Shown: positions 35,181 through 45,069, counted from the first letter of the stretch. The stretch is 64,000 nucleotides of DNA from JBKBIP01 sp046297495 (GCA_046297495.1 JBKBIP010000028.1:1-64000), one strand, 5' to 3'. Notes: generated by a model from the sequence alone, not told the origin. Numbers and translations are program-made.

Positions 35181-36806
35181 ATGAGGGATTTGATGGATCG
35201 TCTCCGCGTCGTTGGTGCTGTTCTGCTTATGGTTGGAAGCAGCGGGGCGGTTTGGTGTCAAGATGCCGACACGGATGGCGCGGCGGTCCAGTTGCGGTTC
35301 GTGGCGGCGCCGGCGGCGGAATCGGGACTGACGCACGTGGCCAACAGCGAGCCGCGCTGGGGGGCCATGAAGTACATGTGGATGTCGCCGCCGGTGGATA
35401 TTGACGGCGACGGCCATCTAGACTTGCTGTTGTACGGCCATCATGGCGGCGGGGCGGCAGTCTGGCTGGGGAAGGGGGACGGCACCTTCACCTTGGATGA
35501 GCGCGGCTACCAGCAACGCTGGGTCTTCGGGGCGCGGGACCCGGTATGGTGGGACCGAAGCGGCAGGGGGGCGGTCGATGGTCTCGGCACCGAAGGGGCG
35601 GGGGTATCCGGCTTTCTATTCGTCAACGACGGCACGGGACACTGGCGCAAGACTGCCGCCGCCATCCCGGAGGCCGGCTACGGTAGTTTTCAACTGGCCG
35701 ACCTCAACGGCGACGGCTGGCACCGAGAGATTTTTCTCAGCGGTCGCGGCGCCGCCCTGCGCCCCAACCTTCCCCCAGCAGACTGGGCCGATGTCCTGCC
35801 TAAGTCGTTGCACTTCGAGGAAGATTGGACAGCGGAACAACTGGTCGGTTGGCCGAAACAGGTGGAGCTGGGCCGGGGACCCGCGCGCAGCGGCTACCGG
35901 GACGCCTATGCCGTGGACCTGACCGGCGATCATCAGAACGAGTTGATTCTGCATCTCCGGGGTTCCGGCTTCAGCAGTCCCCAATTATATTCTTGGGTGC
36001 TGACGCGGTCGGTCACGGCGGATGGTGGTTTCGTCTGGAAGGACACCACCGCCGAGCGCGGCTTACCCACGGATGAGGGGCACTGGCTCTTTCCCGAAGA
36101 CGTGGATGTTGATGGCCACCTGGACCTGGTCGATCTGCACACCGGCCATTGGTATCGCAATGATGGCAAAGGACGCTTTACCGTTAGTCCTCATCGGGTC
36201 TTCGATCCAAAGAACCGAACCTTGGCTGGCAAGAAAGGGCATCCGTGGACGACCGACAACGAGTTACAATGGCTGGACTTGGACAACAACGGCTTTCGTG
36301 ATTTGGTGACAGCCTCAGATCATGGCAGTGAAAACGGCGTGTTCCTGAATCTGGGGGGCGGGCGGTTCGTGGAGGTCGCGGGGGTTCCCGGCAACCGGCG
36401 CAACCGCAAGTTCGGCGACCTGACCGGCAACCAACGGCTCGACATGGTGGCGCTGGTCCAGAATCAATTGGTGCTGCACCGCAACGAAACGCCGCTGGGG
36501 GGATTGCACATTCGCTTGGAGCCGCGCGAGCCAGCGGATGTGCATCTGGGAGCCAAAGTCTGGGTGTACCGGGCCGGCCAGCTGGGAGAAGCGGCGGGCT
36601 TGCTCCACTATCGTCAGGGATTCATGGAACGGGACGCGGGGCGTTCCACCGTGCTCACCCCCCTGCTGCACGTCGGCTTGGGACAAGCCGAAGCCGCTGA
36701 TGTGCGCGTCCGCTTCTCCTCCGGCGTGATCCGCGAGGTCCGAGGCGTGAAGGCGGGAACGCGGGTGGTGGTGCGCGAGGCGGAAGGAGAGAGGCAGAGC
36801 CAGTAA
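35181..36806 (+). CDS. Exported FG-GAP/VCBS protein with UnbV-type C-terminus
   Basis: A 541-aa protein with signal peptide (about 1-27) and repeated calcium-binding FG-GAP/VCBS loops: DIDGDGHLDLLLYG, DLNGDGWHREIFLSG, DVDVDGHLDLVDLHTG and DLDNNGFRDLVTASD. The end (LHIRLEPREPADVHLGAKVWVYRAG, VHVGLGQAEAADVRVRFSSGVIREV-like) is the ASPIC/UnbV module. The fold is an extracellular integrin-like propeller, common in Planctomycetes, and probably serves adhesion or binding. Confidence 0.88.
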   Translation: MRDLMDRLRVVGAVLLMVGSSGAVWCQDADTDGAAVQLRFVAAPAAESGLTHVANSEPRWGAMKYMWMSPPVDIDGDGHLDLLLYGHHGGGAAVWLGKGDGTFTLDERGYQQRWVFGARDPVWWDRSGRGAVDGLGTEGAGVSGFLFVNDGTGHWRKTAAAIPEAGYGSFQLADLNGDGWHREIFLSGRGAALRPNLPPADWADVLPKSLHFEEDWTAEQLVGWPKQVELGRGPARSGYRDAYAVDLTGDHQNELILHLRGSGFSSPQLYSWVLTRSVTADGGFVWKDTTAERGLPTDEGHWLFPEDVDVDGHLDLVDLHTGHWYRNDGKGRFTVSPHRVFDPKNRTLAGKKGHPWTTDNELQWLDLDNNGFRDLVTASDHGSENGVFLNLGGGRFVEVAGVPGNRRNRKFGDLTGNQRLDMVALVQNQLVLHRNETPLGGLHIRLEPREPADVHLGAKVWVYRAGQLGEAAGLLHYRQGFMERDAGRSTVLTPLLHVGLGQAEAADVRVRFSSGVIREVRGVKAGTRVVVREAEGERQSQ

Positions 36807-36821
36807 AGAAACATCCGACCA

Positions 36822-36897
36822 GGCGAGCAGGGGCCGTGAGACCCTCGGTAAAGGGCATTACCAGGGGCCTCATAGCTTCCGCTCGCCGACAACCGCA
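36822..36897. repeat. Intergenic inverted repeat (GGCGAGC/GCTCGCC)
   Basis: GGCGAGC (36822-36828) and GCTCGCC (36891-36897) bracket a unit with an inner GGTAA/TTACC hairpin. It resembles the units at 37205-37276, 40808-40862 and 61961-62019 in GC-rich arms and layout. Confidence 0.5.
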
Positions 36898-36911
36898 AAG
36901 GAGAACATTCC

Positions 36912-37208
36912 ATGTCCCCACGCTGCCATGGGTGGCTGGTTCGTCTCTTGTTACGAATGCTCATCGTTAGTTTGCTTGGTGGTGGTTTCGTTAGTTGGGG
37001 AAACACTGCCGAGCGGCAGGCCCGTCCCCCCGCCGAGGTCGCCGCCATCATCGACCAGGAATTGAATCGCCGGTTGACGGAAGCGGGCATTCCCGTTTCC
37101 CCGCAAGCCGACGACGCGGAGTTCCTGCGTCGTGTCACTCTGGACATCACCGGACGGATTCGGCCAAGCCAATCGCAGAATTGCTTGGATAAAATGGTAC
37201 GGCCCTAG
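36912..37208 (+). pseudogene. DUF1549 protein, truncated after about 83 residues
   Basis: After a signal peptide (LLRMLIVSLLGGGFVSWG) the frame reads AAIIDQELNRRLTEAGIPVS and DDAEFLRRVTLDITGRI, the opening of DUF1549, which normally continues with PTPEE-like sequence for several hundred residues. Here coding similarity stops at about 37160 and the frame runs into an inverted-repeat element at 37205-37276. No remainder of DUF1549 or its usual DUF1501 partner is seen downstream, so the gene is a remnant. Confidence 0.8.
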
Positions 37209-37276
37209 CAAGCGGGGGGGCGTCAGCCCCCTGGTGATAAGCGTTACCAACAGGGTTGACGCCCCCCGCTCGCTAG
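37205..37276. repeat. 72-bp inverted repeat at the end of the broken DUF1549 gene
   Basis: CTAGC (37205-37209) and GCTAG (37272-37276) end a long imperfect palindrome with arms AAGCGGGGGGGCGTCA and TTGACGCCCCCCGCTCG. It looks like a member of the intergenic GCTGACGCCCC family; its arrival may have disrupted the gene. Confidence 0.75.
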
Positions 37277-37571
37277 GCGCCGCCTGGGTGGCCATCTCGA
37301 AAACCAGTCGGGGGTCTAGCTACATCGTTTCATTGTTCCATTCCACTCCACCCCCCCCTATTTGGCTCAAACAAGTGTTTGAATGGAATGAAATCACCTG
37401 GCCATTGGTGAGGTGTGATACGGCCGTGGCAACCTCGTCTCTACCGCTGCCAGCCGTTGGGGACTCAGAAGGAGAAGACCTAGTCCACCTGATATATTAT
37501 ACTAAACAGAGACGAGGGCCTCAATCGAGACCGAACAGCCCGACCCTTTCATTTCCGGCGGAGAAGCAACC
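37277..37571 (+). other. Intergenic stretch with possible -10 element
   Basis: No gene seen. An imperfect inverted repeat (TTTCATT and CCATTCC against GGAATGAAA) spans about 37328-37394, and TATACT at 37498-37503 could be a -10 for the small gene at 37572, though no -35 is clear. Confidence 0.35.
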
Positions 37572-37778
37572 ATGCAAGAACGAGTCAAATTATTCACGTT
37601 CGTCAGCGGACATGGCGAGACCCTGCTCGAATTGCCGCACGAGGACAACATCAATCAGTGGCTATCGACCGTCAAAGGCCGCATCACGCACGTCAGTCAA
37701 TCCGAGAGCGAACGGTCGGGAACGGGCCATCACGTCACCATCTGCGTGTGGTATGTCCCCACCGAGTCCACGACCTAG
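37572..37778 (+). CDS. Small uncharacterised protein (68 aa)
   Basis: An ATG behind GGAGAAG encodes MQERVKLFTFVSGHGETLLE followed by INQWLSTVKGRITHVSQSES and HHVTICVWYVP. It has alternating strands and a helix, no signal or membrane segment. I recall similar short planctomycete proteins but know no function. The hairpin at 37802-37849 just after it could end its transcript. Confidence 0.65.
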   Translation: MQERVKLFTFVSGHGETLLELPHEDNINQWLSTVKGRITHVSQSESERSGTGHHVTICVWYVPTESTT

Positions 37779-37801
37779 ATGACCATTTCCGAAGTCCTTG
37801 C

Positions 37802-37849
37802 CCCCGGATTCGTGGCTGAAGCCACCACGATGCAGCCAGGAATCCGGGG
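37802..37849 (+). terminator. Cruciform-like hairpin after the small gene
   Basis: CCCCGGATTC (37802-37811) pairs with GAATCCGGGG (37840-37849); inside, GTGGCT/AGCCAC (37812-37825) forms a second stem. There is no T-run, so it may be a palindromic repeat rather than an intrinsic terminator. Confidence 0.45.
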
Positions 37850-38049
37850 AGCAAGCTTCATGAACGACAGGCTCGATTTTTCAGGTTGGCGGCCGCGCTA
37901 AAGTCAGGACATCCCATCGTGAGCCCTTCTGCCGCCACTTCCGCCATGCTTCCGCGAACGGAGCAAGGAATAAAGGAATATCATTTTTTGTTTGACAATG
38001 AATTGTTCAACATACTAAAGTTACCATGTCGCTATATAAATAAGGTTAA

Positions 38050-38202
38050 GTCTTTTTCGTACCAGAGGATTTGCATTTCTGCCACTGGAGACTGGCGGTC
38101 CTTCACGGCATCCTGCCGATCGAGGTGGCCTTCCTCCAAAAACCATTCTCCCCAAGCACCGTGGCACGGAAAGTGCGCGAGGTACTGGATCAGCCACTGT
38201 AA
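38050..38202 (+). pseudogene. Remnant of a receiver (REC) domain C-terminus
   Basis: The frame ending at the TAA 38200-38202 reads HGILPIEVAFLQKPFSPSTV and ARKVREVLDQPL. This is the last strand and helix of a response-regulator receiver with its conserved KPF, as found at the end of hybrid histidine kinases. The first part (38050-38094) no longer looks like REC, and a stop precedes it at 38047. It is a fragment left 47 bases upstream of another signalling gene. The rest of 37850-38249 is AT-richer and gene-free, with a TTGACA at 37992. Confidence 0.6.
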
Positions 38203-38249
38203 TCCTCCTGTTCTTCTCCCGGAAAACTGAGTGATGGAGGCATTGGCGC

Positions 38250-40523
38250 ATGGAACCTCGGTCAAGGAATGTCAGTAGCCCGACGTACAACTGGCCCGCC
38301 GACCCGTTGCCGCCGGTGTCCGTTTTATTACAGCAATTGGGGGATGCTGGCCTGCTGTTGATGGAGGATTGGGAGAACCTCAAGCCGGCGGTTCGGGAGG
38401 AAATCCAGGCGTGTGACTCGTCGGAAGCCTTGCTCGCTCGGCTGGTGGCAGAAAACCTCCTCACCGAATTTCAAGCCCTGCGAATCAAGACTGGCACCCT
38501 GTTCGGCATGGTCTTGGGTAACTATCGCGTGCTGGATCGGCTCGGCAGCGGTGGCATGGGAGTGGTCTACAAAGGAGAGCATATCCTGATGCGCCGCCCC
38601 GTGGCCATCAAAGTGTTGCCTGAATACTTGCGTGGTGAATCGCTCGTGACCGCACGTTTCGCCACGGAGATCCGAGCGGCGGCGCGCCTGCATCATCCGA
38701 ATGTCGTCGCGGCCCTGGATGCTGGTCATGCCGTTCACCCCCAAAATCCCGCGCAGGTCATCCCCTATTTCGTCATGGAATATCTTGAAGGAACGGACTT
38801 GGAAAACTGTGTCCGGCAACAGGGGCCGCTGCCGATTAACAAGGCGTGCAACTGGATTTATCAAATCGCCAGCGCGCTCGACGCCGCACACAAGCACCAA
38901 CTGGTTCACCGCGACATAAAACCGTCCAATATCCTGATCACCGTCGAGGATCAGGCCAAGCTGCTCGATTTCGGCTTGGCCCGCATGGTCCGGCAGCAGC
39001 GGCTGACGCACTCCGGCATGACGTTGGGAACGGTCGATTACATGGCGCCCGAACAAGTGCAAGACGCCAGTGCCGTGGATATTCGAGCGGACATTTACGC
39101 TTTGGGGGGAACTTTGTTTTGGTGTTTGGCCGGCCGTGTGCCGTTTCCCTCGCAAGCGCACGTCTCCCAAGACCTGATTCAACGGTTGACGCAGCACCCC
39201 CCTTCGTTGGCGGCTATCCGTTCCGACGTGCCGCCGGAATTAGACGCCATCGTCCAGCGCATGATGGCCCTCAAACCCGCGGAGCGCTATGCCAATCCCC
39301 AGGCCGTCATGCGCGTCTTGCTGCCGTTCTTGCCAGCGGTGATCCCAGAGCGAATGGTCACGGCGCCCCGCCCGCATCTCGAACCCAATAATGCCGCCTC
39401 TGGCGAGGTCCCGCTAACCGCCGTCCCGCCTCGTGTCTTAATCGTGGATGATGAGGAAGCGAACCGCCTGATGCTGACGACAGCTCTCCGAGAGCATGAC
39501 ATTACTTGCGACACTGCGCGGCATGGTCAAGAAGCACTCGAAAAGCTGCACGGTCAAGCGTGCGACCTGGTATTATTAGACGTGGATATGCCAGTCATGA
39601 ACGGCACGGAGACGTTGCGGAAATTGCGCGAATCGCCTCCGTGCGCGAATCTCAAAATCATCATGATTTCGGGCCATACGAGCGCGGATGAGTTGGCGCA
39701 GCTGCTGCTCGCGGGAGCGGACGATTTTCTCAGCAAACCATTTAGCCTCGTGCAAATATGTTCGCGCGTCAAAATGGCGCTGCGACTGAAAAACGCCCAG
39801 GATCGCTCGGATGCCCTCAATCGCAACTTGCTGGCTCTCAACTCCGAGTTGGAGCGCTTACTCAGCATCCGCGATCTTTCCTTGCAGCATATCCGCAATG
39901 CCCTTACCATGACCGTGGCCGCGCTGGTGGCGCGGGGCACCAATGAGACAGAAGAACATGTGGTTCGCCTGCAGCGCTATTGTCGCATCCTGGCGGAAGA
40001 AGCCTCTGCCTTGCCGAGTTTCCGCGCGCAAATTACCCCGGAATTCATCCAGACGCTGGAGTGTTGCGTTCCTTTACATGACATTGGCAATGTGGCCTTG
40101 CCAGATCACATTCTACATAAAGCAGGCAAGTTGGATGCGGAAGAACGCCTCATCATGCAATCCCACGCCGTGATCGGCGGGGATATTCTTCTGCGTATCA
40201 TTCATAAATATGGTGTTGCCGTTTCGTTCCTTCACGTGGCCCATGACATTACCCGCCATCACCACGAATGCCACGACGGCAGCGGCTATCCCGACCGTTT
40301 GTCCGGCTCGGACATCCCCTTGTCCGCGCGACTGGTGGCCTTGGCCGACGTGTACGATGCGCTGCGCAGTCAGCGTTCCTATCGCCCCGCTCTGGCTCAT
40401 GTGTCCGCGGTGCAAATCATGACCGAAGCCGGCGCCAGCAAATTCGATCCTGGGTTGCTGGAAGTTTTCCGTTCCTGCGCACCGCGCTGGGAACAAGTCC
40501 ATGCGGAGGTTCCAGACGCATAG
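38250..40523 (+). CDS. Ser/Thr kinase - receiver - HD-GYP fusion protein
   Basis: A 757-aa soluble signalling protein. Residues about 25-85 are a helical planctomycete kinase leader. The kinase (about 90-355) has LGSGGMGVVY, VAIK with K121, HRDIKPSN with D222, DFGLAR and MAPEQ. A receiver follows (about 392-510) with VLIVDDEEANR, the phosphoacceptor D444 in LVLLDVDMP, and SKPF. After a helical linker comes an HD-GYP domain (about 545-745): PLHDIGNVALPDHIL (H610, D611) and HHHECHDGSGYPDRLSG (GYP 679-681). Receiver-HD-GYP proteins usually hydrolyse cyclic di-GMP. The kinase in front makes an unusual input. No membrane segment is seen. Sensor partners are unknown. Confidence 0.9.
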   Translation: MEPRSRNVSSPTYNWPADPLPPVSVLLQQLGDAGLLLMEDWENLKPAVREEIQACDSSEALLARLVAENLLTEFQALRIKTGTLFGMVLGNYRVLDRLGSGGMGVVYKGEHILMRRPVAIKVLPEYLRGESLVTARFATEIRAAARLHHPNVVAALDAGHAVHPQNPAQVIPYFVMEYLEGTDLENCVRQQGPLPINKACNWIYQIASALDAAHKHQLVHRDIKPSNILITVEDQAKLLDFGLARMVRQQRLTHSGMTLGTVDYMAPEQVQDASAVDIRADIYALGGTLFWCLAGRVPFPSQAHVSQDLIQRLTQHPPSLAAIRSDVPPELDAIVQRMMALKPAERYANPQAVMRVLLPFLPAVIPERMVTAPRPHLEPNNAASGEVPLTAVPPRVLIVDDEEANRLMLTTALREHDITCDTARHGQEALEKLHGQACDLVLLDVDMPVMNGTETLRKLRESPPCANLKIIMISGHTSADELAQLLLAGADDFLSKPFSLVQICSRVKMALRLKNAQDRSDALNRNLLALNSELERLLSIRDLSLQHIRNALTMTVAALVARGTNETEEHVVRLQRYCRILAEEASALPSFRAQITPEFIQTLECCVPLHDIGNVALPDHILHKAGKLDAEERLIMQSHAVIGGDILLRIIHKYGVAVSFLHVAHDITRHHHECHDGSGYPDRLSGSDIPLSARLVALADVYDALRSQRSYRPALAHVSAVQIMTEAGASKFDPGLLEVFRSCAPRWEQVHAEVPDA

Positions 40524-40807
40524 GAAAACAAGCGGTCCTCAAGCCGGATGACCGATGCGGGAAATGTCCAAGCCGAAGGCCTCGTTCCGAAAACAGTGAA
40601 CGAAGCAGCGGCGCGGCAAATCTCCTTGTATCCGGCCCCTGGCAAGATAGACTCAAAGGAAGCTAACACGCCCGCAACCTCACGGCCGCCATGAAAGTCA
40701 ACTCCACCAAGGGCGATTGGTTTGCTACCCACGGTCGAGGGAAACGTCATGAAAAATTCATCGCGGACATCCGTGTATCTATCCCGTTTCCGTCCGTCGC
40801 GACGCGC
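40524..40807 (+). other. Intergenic stretch between convergent genes
   Basis: No gene or RNA is recognisable; it lies between the fusion kinase and the convergent exported protein. Confidence 0.4.
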
Positions 40808-40862
40808 AGGGGCATCAGTCCCCCTTCACCGCGAGGCTGACGCCCCACCACCCGCTCGCCGA
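40808..40862. repeat. GCTGACGCCCC-family intergenic repeat
   Basis: AGGGGCATCAGTCCCC and GGCTGACGCCCC-ACCACCCGCTCGCC show the same arm sequences as the units at 37205-37276 and 61961-62019. It lies immediately downstream of the minus-strand gene ending at 40868. Confidence 0.5.
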
Positions 40863-40867
40863 CCCCC

Positions 40868-41824
40868 TTACTGCTTCTTGACCGTCGGATCGGTGTCGGT
40901 GATGCGCGTGGTGCTCTTTTGCGTTTGTTTCAGATCGACGGCGGTGCTCATGCCGCCAATCTCAATGTCGAGTGTGCCTTCCAAGACTTGGCTCATGTCG
41001 GCGGTTTGGAGCTGGCCTGTCTTGATATCGAACAGGGCCGTGCCGGTCCCTTCCTTGCCGGTCAACTTGGCGCTCTTGATGCGAAACGGCAATCCGCTAC
41101 CAGCGTCGGCGGCGGGAGGCACGTACTTGAAGGTGGTTTTGACGCCGATCTTGGCCAAGTCCTTTTCGAGACTATCAAACGTATAAGTGTAACTGCTGTC
41201 ATAGCCACCGATGGGGCCGAGGCTGAGCTGGCTGGCGCGCGTCCACGTTTCCCCTTTTTTCACTTCCTTTCCAGGAACGACGGCAAAGAGCGGGTCGGCC
41301 ATCTGTTGCATGGATTGCTTGTTCAAGATTTGTTCGAGCAGCGCCTTCATTTGCGGGTTGGCATCGATGAGCTTCTTGAGGAACGCATCCTGCCCTTCGA
41401 TATTCGTTACTTTCCCTTCCGGACTCAGGGTGACGGTGAATTCCGAGCCGATCAGGGCCTTGAAGAACTCGGCCAGCGGATTGGCGGCGGTGGGACCACT
41501 GATCGAATCGTAACTGATGTTGTTGCCGCCGATGTTGATGTCCATCTTGATGCCGATGATTTTCTGCTTGAGCGTCCAGCTTTGATCTTTTTCATCCTGG
41601 CTGACGGGCGTCCAACTGAAGTAGAAGGTTTGTTTCTGCTTCTGGTTGACATCCATGTTCATCACTTTCAACGTCTGTTCCGTATCCGTCGTCAATTCTT
41701 GATAGAAGGGTTTGTCCTTCTCGAATTTCCATTTGAGATCCACTGCCGCGTCTTGTTCCTGTCCAAAGCTGAGCAACGCCACGAACAGCACGGCCAACAG
41801 GCTAATCAAACGGCTTCGAAGCAC
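40868..41824 (-). CDS. Exported DUF6263-like protein
   Basis: A 318-aa protein with signal peptide (RLISLLAVLFVALLSFG). The mature part is beta-rich: LKWKFEKDKPFYQELTTDTEQTLKV, VTLSPEGKVTNIEG, VVPGKEVKKGETWTR and TALFDIKTGQLQTAD. That layout is seen in DUF6263-type planctomycete/Bacteroidetes exported proteins of unknown function. GTG 41824 with AGGAAG 5 bases upstream is preferred to the longer ATG frame at 41878. Confidence 0.7.
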   Translation of the reverse strand: MLRSRLISLLAVLFVALLSFGQEQDAAVDLKWKFEKDKPFYQELTTDTEQTLKVMNMDVNQKQKQTFYFSWTPVSQDEKDQSWTLKQKIIGIKMDINIGGNNISYDSISGPTAANPLAEFFKALIGSEFTVTLSPEGKVTNIEGQDAFLKKLIDANPQMKALLEQILNKQSMQQMADPLFAVVPGKEVKKGETWTRASQLSLGPIGGYDSSYTYTFDSLEKDLAKIGVKTTFKYVPPAADAGSGLPFRIKSAKLTGKEGTGTALFDIKTGQLQTADMSQVLEGTLDIEIGGMSTAVDLKQTQKSTTRITDTDPTVKKQ

Positions 41825-42006
41825 GTTTCTTCCTCCCGATTGCGAGACTTTAACGAAGTAAATTTCAATGATACGCACGGCACCCCGACCGACCGCGTCG
41901 GTGAGTCGATGCTATTCTTTCAAAAAGTCGCCAAAGCGCCAAGATGCTTCCTTTTTATCCTCTTCCCGCCCAGAGACAATAGCGGAATCGGACATGCGCG
42001 GGCCGA
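41825..42006. other. Divergent intergenic region
   Basis: Together with repeat copy 2 and the sequence to 42245 it separates two divergent genes. No convincing promoter pair was identified. Confidence 0.35.
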
Positions 42007-42093
42007 AAAAGGGGACGCGACTCGTATTCGCTGGTTGTCAGATGCCGCCACGAGCCGCTCTCGGCCAAGCAAATACGAGTCGCGTCCCCTTTT
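42007..42093 (-). repeat. 87-bp inverted-repeat element, copy 2 (inverted)
   Basis: Same 18-base arms as copy 1: AAAAGGGGACGCGACTCG at 42007-42024 and its complement at 42076-42093. The centre matches the reverse complement of copies 1 and 3 with several substitutions, so it is inserted in the opposite orientation and is the most diverged copy. Confidence 0.85.
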
Positions 42094-42245
42094 CTCCTTC
42101 ATTCCGTATTTTGATTTGGAATTGACAAAGGATGGACTGATGAGGGAAACTAGCGTGTTTATGACGGATTGCAAGAAGGAAATTCGGGCTGTTTGATATT
42201 TTTCGGATAATGTCTTCGAGATGATTTTCTCAAGGAATCGCAACC

Positions 42246-43196
42246 ATGAATTTGCTCACGACGATTGGCGGCTCGCTGATGGAGGGGTTTTTTCCCCAAG
42301 GTTGGGACTTGGCCAAGATCGACCGGCTGGCGGAAGCGGCCGGGGAGCAGCTTGCCCAGCGCCAGTCGTGGTGGCACGCGGGCTTCGAGCCGGTCCCCTG
42401 CGCCTCGTATGCCGATTTCGATACCTACATGGGACACGAGATCGCCCGTGAAATCCTGCTGGCACGCCAGGCGGGACATCCCTTGATCCTGATTCTGCCA
42501 GTGGGGCCGATGGGAATGTATCGCTGGACGGTGTATTTCTTGAAGGAATGGGATGTGCCGTGCGATCATGTTCACGGTTTCAACATGGATGAATGGTCCG
42601 ACGCGGCGGGGAACACCTTGCCGCCGGACAATTCCGGGGCCTTCCAATACGCGATGGAACAGGCCCTGTACGGTCCCTTGGGAAAGCGGACCATTCCCCC
42701 CAAGCAACGGCACTTCGCGTTGCAGACGGAATTACCCACCTACGCCCAGCAGATCGGTGATTTGAAAAAACAAGGGGGCAAGTTAGTGACGGTCTTCGGC
42801 ATTGGCCGAGTGTGTCACATCGCTTTCTGGGAGCCGCAGTTCGCGGGGGAATTCGCCACTGAAGCGGAATGGCGCCAACAGACGCACCGCCTCGGCGCCA
42901 AACTGCACCCGCTCACCATCGAACAGAATGCCTTGACGAGTTTCAAGAGCCGCACCACGCTGGTGCCGGCATACGCCAACACCATCGGCCCCGGCCTGTT
43001 CCTGGCCGCCGACCGCATCATCGGCGGCGCCGATGGCACCTTCAATCGCGGCATGCAGTGGCAGGGCTTGTCGCTACGCATGACGCTGCGCCACGAACCG
43101 ACGCCGTGGATTCCCAGCACCTACATGCCGACGCTGCCGGGCCGCTTGTTCTATGTGACCGAGCTAGCCGAGCCGCTGATCGCGGAGTGCCATTGA
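42246..43196 (+). CDS. NagB/RpiA-type sugar-phosphate isomerase-like protein
   Basis: A 316-aa protein resembling glucosamine-6-phosphate deaminase: PLILILPVGPMGMYRWTVYF replaces the usual sugar-phosphate loop and HVHGFNMDEWSDAAG parallels FNMDEY of NagB. The later GIGRVCHIAFWEP and LGAKLHPLTIEQNAL also align with the family order. Substitutions around the active site make the exact substrate uncertain. AGGA precedes the ATG. Confidence 0.7.
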   Translation: MNLLTTIGGSLMEGFFPQGWDLAKIDRLAEAAGEQLAQRQSWWHAGFEPVPCASYADFDTYMGHEIAREILLARQAGHPLILILPVGPMGMYRWTVYFLKEWDVPCDHVHGFNMDEWSDAAGNTLPPDNSGAFQYAMEQALYGPLGKRTIPPKQRHFALQTELPTYAQQIGDLKKQGGKLVTVFGIGRVCHIAFWEPQFAGEFATEAEWRQQTHRLGAKLHPLTIEQNALTSFKSRTTLVPAYANTIGPGLFLAADRIIGGADGTFNRGMQWQGLSLRMTLRHEPTPWIPSTYMPTLPGRLFYVTELAEPLIAECH

Positions 43197-43202
43197 GACG
43201 CT

Positions 43203-43250
43203 GGATTCAGCGGTTTGCGTGGGACTGAGCGTGCGCGAACCGCCGAAGCC
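43203..43250. repeat. GATTCATCG-family inverted repeat
   Basis: GGATTCAGCGGTTTGCG at the left is mirrored by CGCGAACCGCCGAAGCC at the right. It lies between the convergent NagB-like gene and pstB and could serve both transcript ends. Confidence 0.55.
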
Positions 43251-43253
43251 GAC

Positions 43254-44141
43254 TTAGCCGAAGTGCCCGGAAACGTAATCGGCGGTGATCTGATTAGTGG
43301 GGTTTTGAAAGAGCTTTTCCGTCTTGCCGGTTTCGATTAGCTCCCCCAAATACATGAAGGCGGCGTAATCGGAAACCCGTCCGGCTTGTTGCATGTTATG
43401 GGTGACAATCAAGATGGTCACTTTTTCGCTGAGGGCGAAGATCAAGTCTTCGATGCGGGCGGTAGCCACCGGGTCGAGCGCGGATGTTGGTTCATCAAAC
43501 AGTAGGATTTCCGGGTCCGCCGCCAAGGCACGGGCGATACACAGGCGCTGTTGCTGGCCGCCGGAGAGGGCGTAGGCGGAATGGGATAAGCGGTCCTTCA
43601 CCTCGTCCCAGAGCGCGGCTCCGCGCAGCGCTTCCTCCACTTTGTCCCGAATGTCGGATCGTCGCCAGCCGCGCAACCGCAATCCGAAGGCCACGTTCTC
43701 ATAGATGGACTTTGGAAACGGATTCGGCTTTTGAAACACCATGCCGACGCGCATGCGCATCTCGATGGGATCGACTTCGGGGCCGATGATGTTGCGGCCG
43801 GTGGGCTGGAGCACGATCTTCCCCTCGTAACGGTTGTCGGGATAGAGATCGTGCATGCGATTGAAGCAGCGCAATAGGGTCGATTTGCCGCATCCCGATG
43901 GGCCGATGATAGCCGTCACCATCTTGTCACGAAACTGCATGTTGATGTTCTTCAAGGCTTGACGGTTGCCATAGTAGAAATGGAGATTTTGCACATCCGC
44001 CTTGATGCTTTCATGCTCCGCGTGGCTGGGAGCCGAAGAAGCATGCGCGAGCGCATGGCGCTCGGCGAACGGCGCGTCCGGGCGCGGCGCGCTGCCAGCA
44101 TCGGGAGCTTGGCCCTGACTCGGATCCGGTCGTTCGCTCAT
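43254..44141 (-). CDS. pstB: Phosphate ABC transporter ATP-binding protein
   Basis: A 295-aa ATPase with Walker A GPSGCGKSTLLRCFNRMHDL, the PstB-typical FQKPNPFPKSIYENVAFGLR (Q-loop), signature ALSGGQQQRLCIARALA, Walker B ILLFDEPTSALDP and THNMQQAGRVSDYAAFMYLGELIE. A Pro/Ala-rich leader of about 45 residues precedes the domain, longer than usual. Last gene of the pst operon, 16 bases after pstA; it powers phosphate import through PstCA. Confidence 0.96.
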   Translation of the reverse strand: MSERPDPSQGQAPDAGSAPRPDAPFAERHALAHASSAPSHAEHESIKADVQNLHFYYGNRQALKNINMQFRDKMVTAIIGPSGCGKSTLLRCFNRMHDLYPDNRYEGKIVLQPTGRNIIGPEVDPIEMRMRVGMVFQKPNPFPKSIYENVAFGLRLRGWRRSDIRDKVEEALRGAALWDEVKDRLSHSAYALSGGQQQRLCIARALAADPEILLFDEPTSALDPVATARIEDLIFALSEKVTILIVTHNMQQAGRVSDYAAFMYLGELIETGKTEKLFQNPTNQITADYVSGHFG

Positions 44142-44157
44142 CGGCGGCCTCTTTCTC

Positions 44158-45066
<909 letters not shown>

Positions 45067-45069
45067 GGG

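Noticed and set aside
37886..38230. 114-aa plus-strand frame
   Set aside because: It reads through the receiver remnant in another frame, has odd composition and no ribosome site.
40919..42196. 425-aa plus-strand frame
   Set aside because: Antisense shadow of the exported DUF6263-like gene; composition rich in His, Phe and Arg with no domain, typical of antisense reading in GC-rich DNA.
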